From an uncultured Clostridia bacterium (GTDB taxonomy: Bacteria > Bacillota > Clostridia > Saccharofermentanales > Saccharofermentanaceae), in the NCBI GenBank assembly GCA_947303185.1, contig CAMYXF010000009.1, positions 1 through 64,000 on the forward strand: 64,000 bases of DNA, given 5' to 3'. Each line of letters begins with the position of its first letter. Position 1 is the first letter of the stretch. The notes under the pieces are model-generated. The model ran no database searches and was not told where the DNA came from. It saw nothing but the letters and a program-made list of their open reading frames with translations. Both the position numbers and the translations under genes were made by a program. Positions 41,847-50,906 of this stretch are shown here, piece after piece.

Positions 41847-42896
41847 ATGGGAAAGACAATAGGAAATAACATTAAAACTTTCAGAAAGAACAAGGGTTTT
41901 ACTCAGGAAGAACTCGCTGACCTTCTGAACGTTACACCCCAGGCGGTAAGCAAGTGGGAATCAGAGAACAGCCTTCCTGATGTATCGATGCTGATCCCGC
42001 TCGCACAGGTTCTCGGAGTAAGTACTGATGCGCTTTTGGGATACGATTCTTTATCAGAGAACGAAGCAGTCGTATCACGCGTCAGAGAGACTGTCGGAGG
42101 CATGAAGAGCAATGAAGACGGCAGGGCTAAAAGAGCGCTCCGAGTTGCTGAATATCTTTCGACAGAGACAGCGCTTAATCCCGGCTGCTTCGAGGTAATC
42201 AAGGACTATGTTGAAGAGACAGCAAACCTCAGCATGTACGCTGATCCGGTTCTTGAAAACGCATTCCCTGATGACATGGAGCGCATCGAAAAGATCTATA
42301 AAGACGCCATCAGAAAAGGCGTATATCTTATCAGCCACTGCACGGATAAAGTGCTTATTGAGAAGACACATTACGGACTTGCGTGGATCTACATTCATGA
42401 GAAGGATTTCGATAACGCAAGAGAGCACATCAATGTTCTGCCGAATATTTCGACCAACAGGATCAGGGAAAAGCTCAGCATGGAGCTGACGTTTTTCGAG
42501 AGCGGCTTTGAACAGATGAAGGATGCCATCGATGCAAACTCAATGGTCTTGTTCGACCTCGTTGCAAGCATGCTCAACACATATGGAGAGAACTACGGAT
42601 GGTGGGGAGAAAAGGAAGAGGCACTCGAGATGTGCGAATGGTGCGAGAGAATCGTTGAGGCTTTCGCATCCAAAAAGGGAGCAGTTGATATGAATCATTA
42701 TATGAGAGTAAAAAGAAGCCTTGCGTTCTTCAAGATGGTTGCAGTCAAGAGGGCCGGTGATGATGAAGGAGCCGAAAAGCTGTATGGGGATTATGCAAAA
42801 CAAGTTGCCTCATCGGACCTGACTGACGAGCAGAAGCAGGTGATGATGGACCTCATGAATAATGACATCGCGCACTATGGAAAGTACTCAGAGTGA
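41847..42896 (+). CDS. XRE-family helix-turn-helix regulator with C-terminal helical repeat domain
   Basis: This 349-residue protein has an HTH_3 domain at residues 1-70 (NIKTFRKNKGFTQEELADLLNVTPQAVSKWESENSLPDVSMLIPLAQVLGVSTDALLGY). About 270 mostly helical residues follow with a TPR-like pattern (YKDAIRKGVYLISHCTDKVLIEKTHYGLAWIYIHEKDFDNAREHI). Regulators of this type often bind a peptide or protein partner through the repeats. AAGGAG precedes the ATG. No target is identifiable, and the neighbours do not form an obvious operon. Confidence 0.85.
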   Translation: MGKTIGNNIKTFRKNKGFTQEELADLLNVTPQAVSKWESENSLPDVSMLIPLAQVLGVSTDALLGYDSLSENEAVVSRVRETVGGMKSNEDGRAKRALRVAEYLSTETALNPGCFEVIKDYVEETANLSMYADPVLENAFPDDMERIEKIYKDAIRKGVYLISHCTDKVLIEKTHYGLAWIYIHEKDFDNAREHINVLPNISTNRIREKLSMELTFFESGFEQMKDAIDANSMVLFDLVASMLNTYGENYGWWGEKEEALEMCEWCERIVEAFASKKGAVDMNHYMRVKRSLAFFKMVAVKRAGDDEGAEKLYGDYAKQVASSDLTDEQKQVMMDLMNNDIAHYGKYSE

Positions 42897-42897
42897 T

Positions 42898-43464
42898 TTA
42901 AACTCCTGATTTGATCTTGCTTACATCCATGATCTGCTTGCGGTCAGGATCCTGCATGACCTTGACCTTGCGTCCTGCTTTGACGACAAGCACGCCGTCA
43001 CCCGGTTCGACTTCGCTGAAGACTTCCGGGCTTACGGGAAAACTCATGAGAGACTCGTCTTTGTCTTCCATGTAGATATCGAAAATAAACTGGTAAGAAG
43101 TGTTTCTTCCTTCTCTGTTTTCCATCTCTCTTGAAGCGGCGAGAACGACACCTTTTCTGATGCCTCTGATACCGGCGATGATCTCATAGATCATCATGCC
43201 GCAGCCGAACATTCCGGCACCGAGAATGATGAGTGAAAGCAGCTTGAAGATCAGGCTGTCGGAAGGCGCGATGAGGAATGCGGTGAAGAAATATGTGCAG
43301 GCAATAAACCCGATCGAAAAGATAACGAGAAAGCCCATGTTAGCTTTAATGTGGGCTTTCTTTACTCTCTTCAAAAGGTCCTTGTCTTCATCACTGATCT
43401 TATCGAAAGTAAGATCATTTACAGATACGTTTTTCTTCAGATAATCCGAATAGTGATTGTTCAT
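42898..43464 (-). CDS. Hypothetical membrane protein
   Basis: This 188-residue protein has a polar N-terminus (NNHYSDYLKKNVSVNDLTFDKISDEDKDLLKRVKKAHIKANMG). Two membrane segments follow at about 46-70 and 78-103 (FLVIFSIGFIACTYFFTAFLIA, LIFKLLSLIILGAGMFGCGMMIYEII). A beta-rich C-terminus comes next (YQFIFDIYMEDKDESLMSFPVSPEVFSEVEPGDGVLVVKAGRKVKVMQDP), which resembles a small membrane-attached barrel. No family was recognised. It is convergent with the XRE gene, with a one-base gap. Confidence 0.6.
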   Translation of the reverse strand: MNNHYSDYLKKNVSVNDLTFDKISDEDKDLLKRVKKAHIKANMGFLVIFSIGFIACTYFFTAFLIAPSDSLIFKLLSLIILGAGMFGCGMMIYEIIAGIRGIRKGVVLAASREMENREGRNTSYQFIFDIYMEDKDESLMSFPVSPEVFSEVEPGDGVLVVKAGRKVKVMQDPDRKQIMDVSKIKSGV

Positions 43465-43637
43465 GTTGCTGCCTCAAATTATTCCTAAATTATTCCCGTA
43501 GACCCATTATATCACTGTGTAAATATGACTGTCTAAACTCAGGTAATAATGCCGTAAGGGCATTGTTTCTATTCGAAGAAAGTATGCCTTATCAGCAGGC
43601 GGACACTTTATACTGAAAATATATAAAGGAGGTTACC

Positions 43638-46208
43638 ATGGCTGCATTTGACAGGATCTTGAGCGGTATCCCTGAGATGGATAAGGCATTGGATAACATC
43701 AGGCTTGGCGACAATGTCGTCTGGCGTGTATCTGACCTGTCACAGTTTAAACTGTTCATGGAACCTTATGTCGAGCAGGCGATAAAAGATAAGCGCAACA
43801 TTATTTATTTCAGATTCGCAAGTCACGAACCGCTTGTCGAAGACAGACCTGAAGTAAAGACGATTGAGATACCTTTGTCCCACCGTTTTGAGACATTCAC
43901 TGTTGATATCCATAACATAATCGAGAAGGAAGGATTCGATGCGTTCTATGTTTTCGACTGCCTGTCTGAACTTCAGGCAGCGTGGGCAACTGACCTTATG
44001 ATGGGTAACTTTTTTAACGTTACCTGTCCGTTCCTTTTCATACTTGATACCGTTGCTTTCTTCCCGATTATCAGGGGCAAGCATTCGGTACATTCCATCA
44101 ATAAAATTCTTGATACGACACAACTGTTTATCGATGTTTATTCCGACAGCAGAAGTGTTTATGTGCGCCCTCAAAAAGTGTGGAACAGAAACTCAGATAC
44201 GATGTTTCTGCCGCACACATATGAACCTGATACAGGAAAATTCCAACCTATTCTGGACGGCGTAAAATCGAGCAGATTCTATCAGACTTTGGGTCAGGCA
44301 CAACGCTCTGCCGATGAGCAGTTCTCGGATTCGTGGGACAGGTTTTTTAACAAGACAAAGATCATGCACGAGAATAACATGGACATCACTGAAGAGTGCA
44401 GCAGGATGTGCAACATCATGATGACACGTGATGAGAAGATGCGTGAGATGGTAAAGAGAAATTTCACACCGGAAGATTATTTCGCAGTCCGTGACCACAT
44501 GATCGGAACGGGCATGATCGGCGGTAAATCATGCGGCATGCTCCTTGCGAGATCCATCATCAGAAATAAAGAACCTGACATTGCAGACTACCTTGAACCG
44601 CACGATTCTTTCTATGTCGGATCTGACCTTTACTACACATATATCGTCGATAACAAACTCTGGGATCTGCGCGTAAAACAACGCACTGACGAAGGCTATT
44701 TCACCCTCGCAGAAGAATTTGCAAACAAGCTCATGGAAGGTGAATTCTCATCTTCGATGCGTGAGCAGTTTGTGAGGATCATTAACTACTACGGACAGGA
44801 TCCTTACATTATAAGATCAAGCAGTATTCTTGAAGACGGTTTCGGCAATGCGTTCGCAGGTAAATATGAATCAGTTTTCTGTGTAAACAGAGGCACTCCG
44901 GAAGAGCGTCTTTTGGAATTTGAGAATGCTATCAAAACAGTTTATGCAAGTTCGATGAGCATGTCTGCGTTGGATTACAGAAAGAGAAGAGGACTTGATA
45001 AACGAGACGAACAGATGGCTTTGCTCATCCAGCGTGTATCGGGTTCTTACTACGGTTCGTACTACATGCCATGTGCTGCGGGCGTCGGTTATTCTTATAG
45101 TCCTTACAGGGTAATGAAAGATTCAGATCCGACTGCAGGAATGTTGCGACTCGTTATGGGTCTTGGCACGTCTGCCGTCGACAGAACGGAAGGATCTTAT
45201 CCCAGGATCGTTAATCTCGACATGCCGGAGAAATCATCTTATTCGTCTTCAGCGGATAAGCACAAGTTCTCACAGGGCAAGGCTGAGATAATCAACATGT
45301 CTTCACACCAGTTGGAGAAACTCACATACGACAAGCTTGAAGCAGACATTCCGAAGTATCTTGAGAACGTTCTTCTTGAGCATGACTATGAAGCAGAATC
45401 CAGATTCCGTGAGATGGGCAGGCCCAGACAGATCAAGTTCATTTCATGCAAAGGCCTTGTTGCGAACAAGCAGCTGATGGAACAGATGAAGCGTATGCTC
45501 CGCTGCATTCAGGATGAATACGAGTATCCTGTTGATACTGAATTTACGATCAATATTTCCGACAATGGTGATTACTCTGTCGACCTTCTCCAGTGCCGTC
45601 CTCTTCAGATCCAGAAGACTTCTTCGGGTACTGTAATTCCAGAAGGCATAACTGAAGATAAGATCCTTCTTGAGAGCATAGGTTCTTCGATGGGAATGTC
45701 TAAGGCGTCGAAACTTGATGTGATCGTTTATGTCGATCCTGTCAATTACTACAACATGCCTTATAAAGATAAGCCTGCAGTTGCAAGACTCATCGGCAAG
45801 CTTAACTGGCATTACAGGGACCTGGGCAAACACATGATGCTGATAGTGCCGGGCAGGGTAGGTACGACGTCGCCCGAGCTCGGTGTGCCTACTTCGTTCG
45901 CTGACATAAGTGCTTTCGAGATCATCTGCGAGACCGAAGAGACCAAAGCCGGTTATAATCCTGAGCTCTCATACGGCAGCCATATCTTCCAGGATCTTGT
46001 CGAAGCGGAGATCCTATATACCGCTGTTTTCAATAATTCGAAAACGATTCACTTCCATCCTGAGAAGCTTGTTTCTTCTCCTGATGAAGCCGGCATTTTT
46101 GCAGGGGAGATCGACCTGTCTGACATAGTACATGTTTTCGATGTGTCCGGAAGAAATTGCAAAGTTTATAACGACATTGCGAACGAGCACCTGCTGATCA
46201 CCTGTTAA
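43638..46208 (+). CDS. PEP/pyruvate-binding ATP-grasp protein (PEP synthase/PPDK-like) with degenerate RecA-like N-terminus
   Basis: This 856-residue protein begins GIPEMDKALDNIRLGDNVVWRVSD, the opening of a KaiC/RAD55-type domain, but no Walker A GxxGxGKT follows, so the N-terminal 170 residues are probably ATP-independent. The PPDK N-terminal ATP-grasp region has GTGMIGGKSCGMLLAR near residue 295, RSSSILEDGFGNAFAGKYESVF near 393, RLVMGLGTSAVDRTEG near 515, and DLLQCRPLQI near 650. The swivelling His and PEP-binding barrel of full PPDK or PEP synthase are not seen. The reaction is therefore uncertain. Similar long proteins occur in other Clostridia. Confidence 0.75.
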   Translation: MAAFDRILSGIPEMDKALDNIRLGDNVVWRVSDLSQFKLFMEPYVEQAIKDKRNIIYFRFASHEPLVEDRPEVKTIEIPLSHRFETFTVDIHNIIEKEGFDAFYVFDCLSELQAAWATDLMMGNFFNVTCPFLFILDTVAFFPIIRGKHSVHSINKILDTTQLFIDVYSDSRSVYVRPQKVWNRNSDTMFLPHTYEPDTGKFQPILDGVKSSRFYQTLGQAQRSADEQFSDSWDRFFNKTKIMHENNMDITEECSRMCNIMMTRDEKMREMVKRNFTPEDYFAVRDHMIGTGMIGGKSCGMLLARSIIRNKEPDIADYLEPHDSFYVGSDLYYTYIVDNKLWDLRVKQRTDEGYFTLAEEFANKLMEGEFSSSMREQFVRIINYYGQDPYIIRSSSILEDGFGNAFAGKYESVFCVNRGTPEERLLEFENAIKTVYASSMSMSALDYRKRRGLDKRDEQMALLIQRVSGSYYGSYYMPCAAGVGYSYSPYRVMKDSDPTAGMLRLVMGLGTSAVDRTEGSYPRIVNLDMPEKSSYSSSADKHKFSQGKAEIINMSSHQLEKLTYDKLEADIPKYLENVLLEHDYEAESRFREMGRPRQIKFISCKGLVANKQLMEQMKRMLRCIQDEYEYPVDTEFTINISDNGDYSVDLLQCRPLQIQKTSSGTVIPEGITEDKILLESIGSSMGMSKASKLDVIVYVDPVNYYNMPYKDKPAVARLIGKLNWHYRDLGKHMMLIVPGRVGTTSPELGVPTSFADISAFEIICETEETKAGYNPELSYGSHIFQDLVEAEILYTAVFNNSKTIHFHPEKLVSSPDEAGIFAGEIDLSDIVHVFDVSGRNCKVYNDIANEHLLITC

Positions 46209-46335
46209 ATAGATGGCGTTTATCTGATATTCCTGATATATACGGCGCCGTTGTCGATAATTCTGAAAAGTATAGTATACTTTGAAAATGTATTCCCTAT
46301 GACGGAATCAGATTATCGAGGGTGGTAAGGACGTA

Positions 46336-47355
46336 ATGGTACTCGCTTATTATGTTTCAATGTGTGCGCTGTCGCTTGTGTGCTGCACAATATATTTTTT
46401 CATAAAGCGCAGTTATTTTCCTTTCCGCTATGCGACGGTATTCATCCTGGCATTTCTTTCACAGTTCTGTTATGTGCTTCTCGCGCTTTCAAAGGATGTA
46501 AGAGAAGCTCTGATAATTTATAAGTTCCTCTACATCGGCGGATGCTTTCTGCCGCTGGCAGGCCTTTTCATGATCTTATCTGTATGCAAGATCGAACTTC
46601 CCAAGTGGGTGAGATTCATCCTGATCTTAATATCGGCAGCAACCTATGTCCTTGTTCTGTCCGCGGGATACAGCCCGCTGTTTTATAAGAGCGTCGACCT
46701 TGAATTCAAAAACGGTGTAGCAGTACTTGTAAAAGATTACGGTCCTCTTCACATCCTGTTCTACATTGAGATTGGTATCTTCCTTGTGCTTACGGTCTCC
46801 GCCGTCATTTACGGATGGATCGAAAAGCCCAGCGCGTCAAGAAAGAATCTTGTGCTCGGATCGTTCCTTGAGATAGTTGCCATCATCGCATTCTTTATCG
46901 GACGCATATTCACGAAGGATATCGAGTGGATGGCTTTGGCAGACCTGATCATCGAGATCGGATTCCTGTTCATCATGAACGATATCGGTCTTTACACAGT
47001 TGAAGATATGGTCAGCAGTTCGATCTTTGCTGATGGCGGATTCGGATATATCTCGTTCGATTTCAAGAAGCGCTATCTGAGTTCAACTGATGTCGCAAAG
47101 AAGTTTGTTCCCAAGATTGCAAATAACCATGCCGACCACTACATCGAAGATGAAGAATTAAGAAGGATCTTCGAAGGCTGGATCGATGAATTCAAGAAAA
47201 ATAACGCATCACAGAATCATTCTTTCAAAAACGGCGATGCCGAATATGTTGTCCGTGTAAGTTTCCTTTATGATGGAAAGAAAAAGCGCGGATATCTTCT
47301 TGAGATCTCAGATGACACGGTAAATCAGCCTGTCATTAAAACTGTTGAAGAATGA
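46336..47355 (+). CDS. 7TM sensor with PAS-like C-terminus and no output domain
   Basis: This 339-residue protein has seven membrane segments in residues 1-220 arranged like the 7TM N-terminus of histidine kinases and diguanylate cyclases (YYVSMCALSLVCCTIYFFI ... EWMALADLIIEIGFLFIMNDIGLYTVEDM). A PAS-like domain follows (DGGFGYISFDFKKRYLSSTDVAKKF ... YVVRVSFLYDGKKKRGYLLEISDDT). It then stops: no kinase, GGDEF or EAL domain is attached. The downstream gene on the opposite strand (47357) encodes a protein of the same N-terminal design with GGDEF and EAL. The stops are one base apart. Confidence 0.7.
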   Translation: MVLAYYVSMCALSLVCCTIYFFIKRSYFPFRYATVFILAFLSQFCYVLLALSKDVREALIIYKFLYIGGCFLPLAGLFMILSVCKIELPKWVRFILILISAATYVLVLSAGYSPLFYKSVDLEFKNGVAVLVKDYGPLHILFYIEIGIFLVLTVSAVIYGWIEKPSASRKNLVLGSFLEIVAIIAFFIGRIFTKDIEWMALADLIIEIGFLFIMNDIGLYTVEDMVSSSIFADGGFGYISFDFKKRYLSSTDVAKKFVPKIANNHADHYIEDEELRRIFEGWIDEFKKNNASQNHSFKNGDAEYVVRVSFLYDGKKKRGYLLEISDDTVNQPVIKTVEE

Positions 47356-47356
47356 T

Positions 47357-49633
47357 TTAATCGAACCACTGCTTCTCGAAGTCTTCGAGAGGGACAGGCT
47401 TTGAGAAATAGTATCCCTGATAAAGTTTGCATCCCATTGCGTACAAGATCTCGAACTGCTTAGCAGTCTCGACACCTTCGGTGAGCGTTGCGATATCGAG
47501 TTCTTCAGACATGTTGATAATGTTCTTGATGATTATTCCGGACTTCATGTTGCGCTCGGAATCTTTCAGGAACTGCATGTCGATCTTGATGACATCGAGG
47601 TTCATGTCCTTAAGCAGGTTAAGTGAAGAGAAGCCGCTTCCGAAGTCGTCCATCTCAACGATGAATCCTGATGCGCGGAGTTCGTCAACAGTCTTCAGGA
47701 TGTTCATGGAATCAGACATCATGACAGTCTCTGTGATCTCTACTCTGAGCTTTACAGGATCGATGCCGTGTTCTTCTACCAGTGCTTTAAGTGTCGAGAT
47801 AACATCCATGTAGTAGAAATCTTTAGGAGAGATGTTGATCGAGATGAATGCTTCGATGCCTCTTTCTTTCCAGTTTGCAAGTATCTCGCATGCGCATCTC
47901 CACATGTGCTTATCGACTTCTGCAATAAGTCCGTTGCGCTCGAAAACAGGGATGAACTTTCCGGGGTTCATGAAGCCTTCTTCGGGATGTATCCATCTTA
48001 CGAGTGCTTCAGCTCCTGCGAGCATGCCGCGTGAATCCACGATGGGCTGGAGGTAAGGTCTTATCTGTCTTGTCTCGATAGCTTCTTTGAGCTGGTTTGA
48101 GATAAGCTGGTTATGGATGATCTCGTTCCTTAACTTGTCGTCGTAGTAAACGATGATGTCCTTATAGTTGTCGTTGATCATCGTTGTGGCAAGGCGCGCG
48201 CTGTCGAAGAAGAGCGGAACGTCGATCTCGTCATCAGGTGAGATGTCATAAATGCCGTAGTGGAAAAGAATGTGATGCTCGAGATTGTCATCCCTGATCG
48301 TGAAGTTTTCGAGTTTAGTCCTGACGTCATTTTCGTCGAATCCTTCCTTATCGAGCAGGATTCCGAATGCGTCGACGGAAAGCCTTCCATAAAGACACTT
48401 TTCGCTGACTTCACCTGCGATGAATTCCGCTATCTTCTTTATGGTAAGATCAGCGAACTCCTTACCGAAAACGTCATTGATCATCTTATAGTTTGAGACT
48501 TCGATATAACCGATCATATAATCGGTCTCGCGGTCGTCATTAAGTCTCCTAATGATGTTTTCAGTGAGATATTCCTTTGTATAAAGGCCGGTCAGGTGAT
48601 CGTGAGTGGCCCTGTACATCTCGAGCTTGAGTTCGCGCTGTTCGTCTGTGATATCGCGGACGCTTAAATATGAACCGGTTACATGACCTTTTTCATCTAC
48701 TGTTGAACGCATGGCAAGATGCGTGTACTGTTTGTCATCGCCCGTGCCTAATGTGACTCTCTTAAACCATCCGCTGCTCTCAAGATCCAAGTCATCGCCG
48801 AACAGGTATTTGAGGTTGTCTTTTACGTTGTCGTAATTATCCTTGGATACGCCGATGAGATTTCTGCCCGGTTCGTTTGTCCAGATGCATTTGCCGCTCT
48901 TGTCGAAGAAGAACAACGCATCCGGCATGTCTGATGCCATTCCCGCGAGCATTCTGTCCAGAACCTTCATCGGTTTGAAATGTATAGAGAAGAAGTATAC
49001 GAGAAGGCCGAACAGACCGAATCCGATCATGGACATGTCCATCGGCTTTCTTGAGAAGATGTAATAAGATTCGACTGCGCCAGTGGCAATTATCGATAAA
49101 ACGATGACCATGTACTTGTCTCTGTATGCCTTGGGTGACTGGATCATCTTGACGATGAAGACGACGAGTATCGCCAGGAACAGTCCGTAGCAAACCACTC
49201 TGTGATAAGTCTGTCCGAGCCTGGGAACGAGTCTGAAATATACCTTGTTCTCGACGAGGATCTTCTCTGTCGTGAAAGTGAACTTCAGGAAGGGGTTAAG
49301 GGCATACTGGATAAAATCCGCACCGAAGAGAGTGCATACGAGGAAGTTGAGTCCGAGCTTTGGCTTGCCCATCTCACAATAGACATGCGTGAAATACCAG
49401 AGAGAATAAATGGCAATGTCCATTCCGAGGAAATAGATATAGCATCCGACCGTTGCCAATGATTTCTGTGTGGAGAAGATAAGTATCAGGTTTCCAAGGA
49501 CAGGAATGGCCAGACCGGCAAGAAGGAATGACAGGGCTTTACCAATAGGCTTCTTTGTCTTTATGGCAATAACCATACAAACAAGAAGCGCAATTATCAG
49601 TATTCCGAATGTTACTGACAACCCTGTTCTCAT
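47357..49633 (-). CDS. 7TM-PAS-GGDEF-EAL cyclic-di-GMP phosphodiesterase
   Basis: This 758-residue protein has seven membrane segments (about 1-230), a PAS domain (MASDMPDALFFFDKSGKCIWTNEPGRNLIGV), a GGDEF domain, and an EAL domain from about 510. The GGDEF site is degenerate (RLSVDAFGIL in place of GGDEF), so cyclase activity is unlikely. EAL is intact: EALVRW near 540, an ETVMMSD segment, and DDFGSGFSSLNLLKDMNLDVIKID. The net role should be c-di-GMP hydrolysis. The start at 49633 is chosen for its GAAGGG SD. The GGDEF protein at 13495 could supply the opposing activity. Confidence 0.88.
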   Translation of the reverse strand: MRTGLSVTFGILIIALLVCMVIAIKTKKPIGKALSFLLAGLAIPVLGNLILIFSTQKSLATVGCYIYFLGMDIAIYSLWYFTHVYCEMGKPKLGLNFLVCTLFGADFIQYALNPFLKFTFTTEKILVENKVYFRLVPRLGQTYHRVVCYGLFLAILVVFIVKMIQSPKAYRDKYMVIVLSIIATGAVESYYIFSRKPMDMSMIGFGLFGLLVYFFSIHFKPMKVLDRMLAGMASDMPDALFFFDKSGKCIWTNEPGRNLIGVSKDNYDNVKDNLKYLFGDDLDLESSGWFKRVTLGTGDDKQYTHLAMRSTVDEKGHVTGSYLSVRDITDEQRELKLEMYRATHDHLTGLYTKEYLTENIIRRLNDDRETDYMIGYIEVSNYKMINDVFGKEFADLTIKKIAEFIAGEVSEKCLYGRLSVDAFGILLDKEGFDENDVRTKLENFTIRDDNLEHHILFHYGIYDISPDDEIDVPLFFDSARLATTMINDNYKDIIVYYDDKLRNEIIHNQLISNQLKEAIETRQIRPYLQPIVDSRGMLAGAEALVRWIHPEEGFMNPGKFIPVFERNGLIAEVDKHMWRCACEILANWKERGIEAFISINISPKDFYYMDVISTLKALVEEHGIDPVKLRVEITETVMMSDSMNILKTVDELRASGFIVEMDDFGSGFSSLNLLKDMNLDVIKIDMQFLKDSERNMKSGIIIKNIINMSEELDIATLTEGVETAKQFEILYAMGCKLYQGYYFSKPVPLEDFEKQWFD

Positions 49634-49742
49634 AAAAGACCCACCCTTCGCAAGTATAAGCATATTTTAGCATTGTATAAATTTTTACTCATTCACACGT
49701 ATGTTACTTCTTATTAATAAACTGATAAGGCATATGTCAGTC

Positions 49743-49782
49743 TGCCGGCGTGAATCCCTTGCGGCATAAGGGTTCTGCGGCA
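49743..49782. other. Extended hairpin upstream of the riboswitch region
   Basis: TGCCG (49743-49747) and CGGCA (49778-49782) enclose GAAtCCCTT (52-60) and AAGGGTTC (68-75), giving about 13 pairs with a bulge. It lies between the divergent EAL gene and the ABC operon, upstream of the likely promoter. No T-tract is present. The nature is unknown; it may be a small RNA or a 5' UTR element of the minus-strand gene. Confidence 0.35.
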
Positions 49783-49917
49783 AAATATGACTCAAAGCCA
49801 TTTTCGGAGTTGTTACGGAATGAGTGAAATATTTGTGTCTGTCTCTCAGGTAGCATATGCTAACAGGTCTGACAAATGATTTTTCATATATCAGGATTTT
49901 TAGTGCAAATTGTTCGT

Positions 49918-49946
49918 TTGACACATATTTTTCGGTATGTTAAATT
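49918..49946 (+). promoter_or_regulatory. Promoter of the riboswitch/ABC exporter transcript
   Basis: TTGACA (49918-49923) is followed after 17 bp by TAAATT (49941-49946). The expected start is near 49953, just upstream of the CATGGG arm of the leader RNA at 49961. Confidence 0.75.
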
Positions 49947-49960
49947 CAAAATGTAATTCC

Positions 49961-50137
49961 CATGGGGGAGTAGCAAGCGCTTCGGCGTAGCAAGTCAACA
50001 TCCTGGCGTATAGCCTGGCTTGTTTTAAATTGCGAGACTCATGTATAGCTTAACTATACATGTGTTATAAATTGCAAATCATATTTACGATTAATAGCCC
50101 AAGTATAGTCCCGCTGTACTTGGGTCTTTTGTTGTTT
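49961..50137 (+). promoter_or_regulatory. yybP-ykoY (Mn2+)-like riboswitch with ON-type terminator platform
   Basis: The aptamer starts CATGGGGGAGTAGC and ends TTGCGAGACTCATG. The closing helix pairs CATGGG (49961-49966) with CTCATG (50038-50043). The GGGGAGTAGC box, the AAGTCAACAT region and GCGAGA match the yybP-ykoY class. Downstream, CATGTATAG (50040-50048) pairs with CTATACATG (50054-50062), and the terminator is CCCAAGTATAG (50098-50108)/CTGTACTTGGG (50114-50124) plus TCTTTTGTTG. CTATAC can alternatively pair with GTATAG of the terminator arm. Aptamer closure would therefore block the middle hairpin and favour antitermination. Confidence 0.65.
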
Positions 50138-50185
50138 AAAGGCTTTAGGGAATTGAAAAATCTATAAAGTCAGGAGAACAGCACT

Positions 50186-50893
50186 ATGGAAGAGAATTTC
50201 CTGGAAATCAGAGATCTCAAGAAGAGTTTTGGCACGGGTGAAGCAAAGCAGGATGTTTTAAGGGGCATGAACTTCACGGTTAAGAAGGGTGAGTTCTGTG
50301 TTCTGCTTGGACCTTCAGGTTCCGGTAAATCCACACTTCTTAACATCATCGGAGGAATCGACACACCTGATTCGGGCTTTGTAAGCATCAAGGGCGACAA
50401 GCTCGAAGACATGGATGAAAAGCAGCTTACGATATACAGAAGGAAACACCTGGGTTATGTTTTCCAGATGTATAACCTCATTCCCAACCTCAACGTAAAA
50501 GAGAATATCGAAGTCGGCGCATACCTTTCAGACAAGCCTTTGGACGTTGAAGAAGTAATCACCACATTAGGACTCCAGGATCATAAATACAAATATCCGA
50601 ACCAGCTCTCTGGCGGTCAGCAGCAGAGAGTATCTATCGGTCGTGCGGTAGTAAAGAATCCGGATATCCTCATGTGCGACGAGCCCACAGGCGCGCTCGA
50701 TTACAAGACAAGCAAAGAGATCCTCTCACTCATCGAAGACTGCAACAGCAAGTACGGCAGCACGATCATAATGGTTACCCACAACGAGGCAATCAAGTAT
50801 ATGGCAGACCACGTCATCAAGTTAAGAGACGGTGTCGTACGCCATAACGACATTAACGACAAGAAGATTCCGGCTTCCGAGCTCGAGTGGTAA
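50186..50893 (+). CDS. ABC transporter ATP-binding protein (MacB/LolD-like)
   Basis: This 235-residue nucleotide-binding domain has Walker A GPSGSGKST near residue 43, the Q-loop, LSGGQQQR near 143, Walker B ILMCDEPTGALD near 164, and switch His in VTHNEA. It is the partner of the large FtsX-type permease 13 bp downstream. The transcript carries a yybP-ykoY-like leader, so the exporter is predicted to rise with Mn2+ or a related signal. It is similar to the ATPase at 20644 but in a different context, without the M13 peptidase. Confidence 0.92.
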   Translation: MEENFLEIRDLKKSFGTGEAKQDVLRGMNFTVKKGEFCVLLGPSGSGKSTLLNIIGGIDTPDSGFVSIKGDKLEDMDEKQLTIYRRKHLGYVFQMYNLIPNLNVKENIEVGAYLSDKPLDVEEVITTLGLQDHKYKYPNQLSGGQQQRVSIGRAVVKNPDILMCDEPTGALDYKTSKEILSLIEDCNSKYGSTIIMVTHNEAIKYMADHVIKLRDGVVRHNDINDKKIPASELEW

Positions 50894-50906
50894 GGAGGAA
50901 GGGTCT

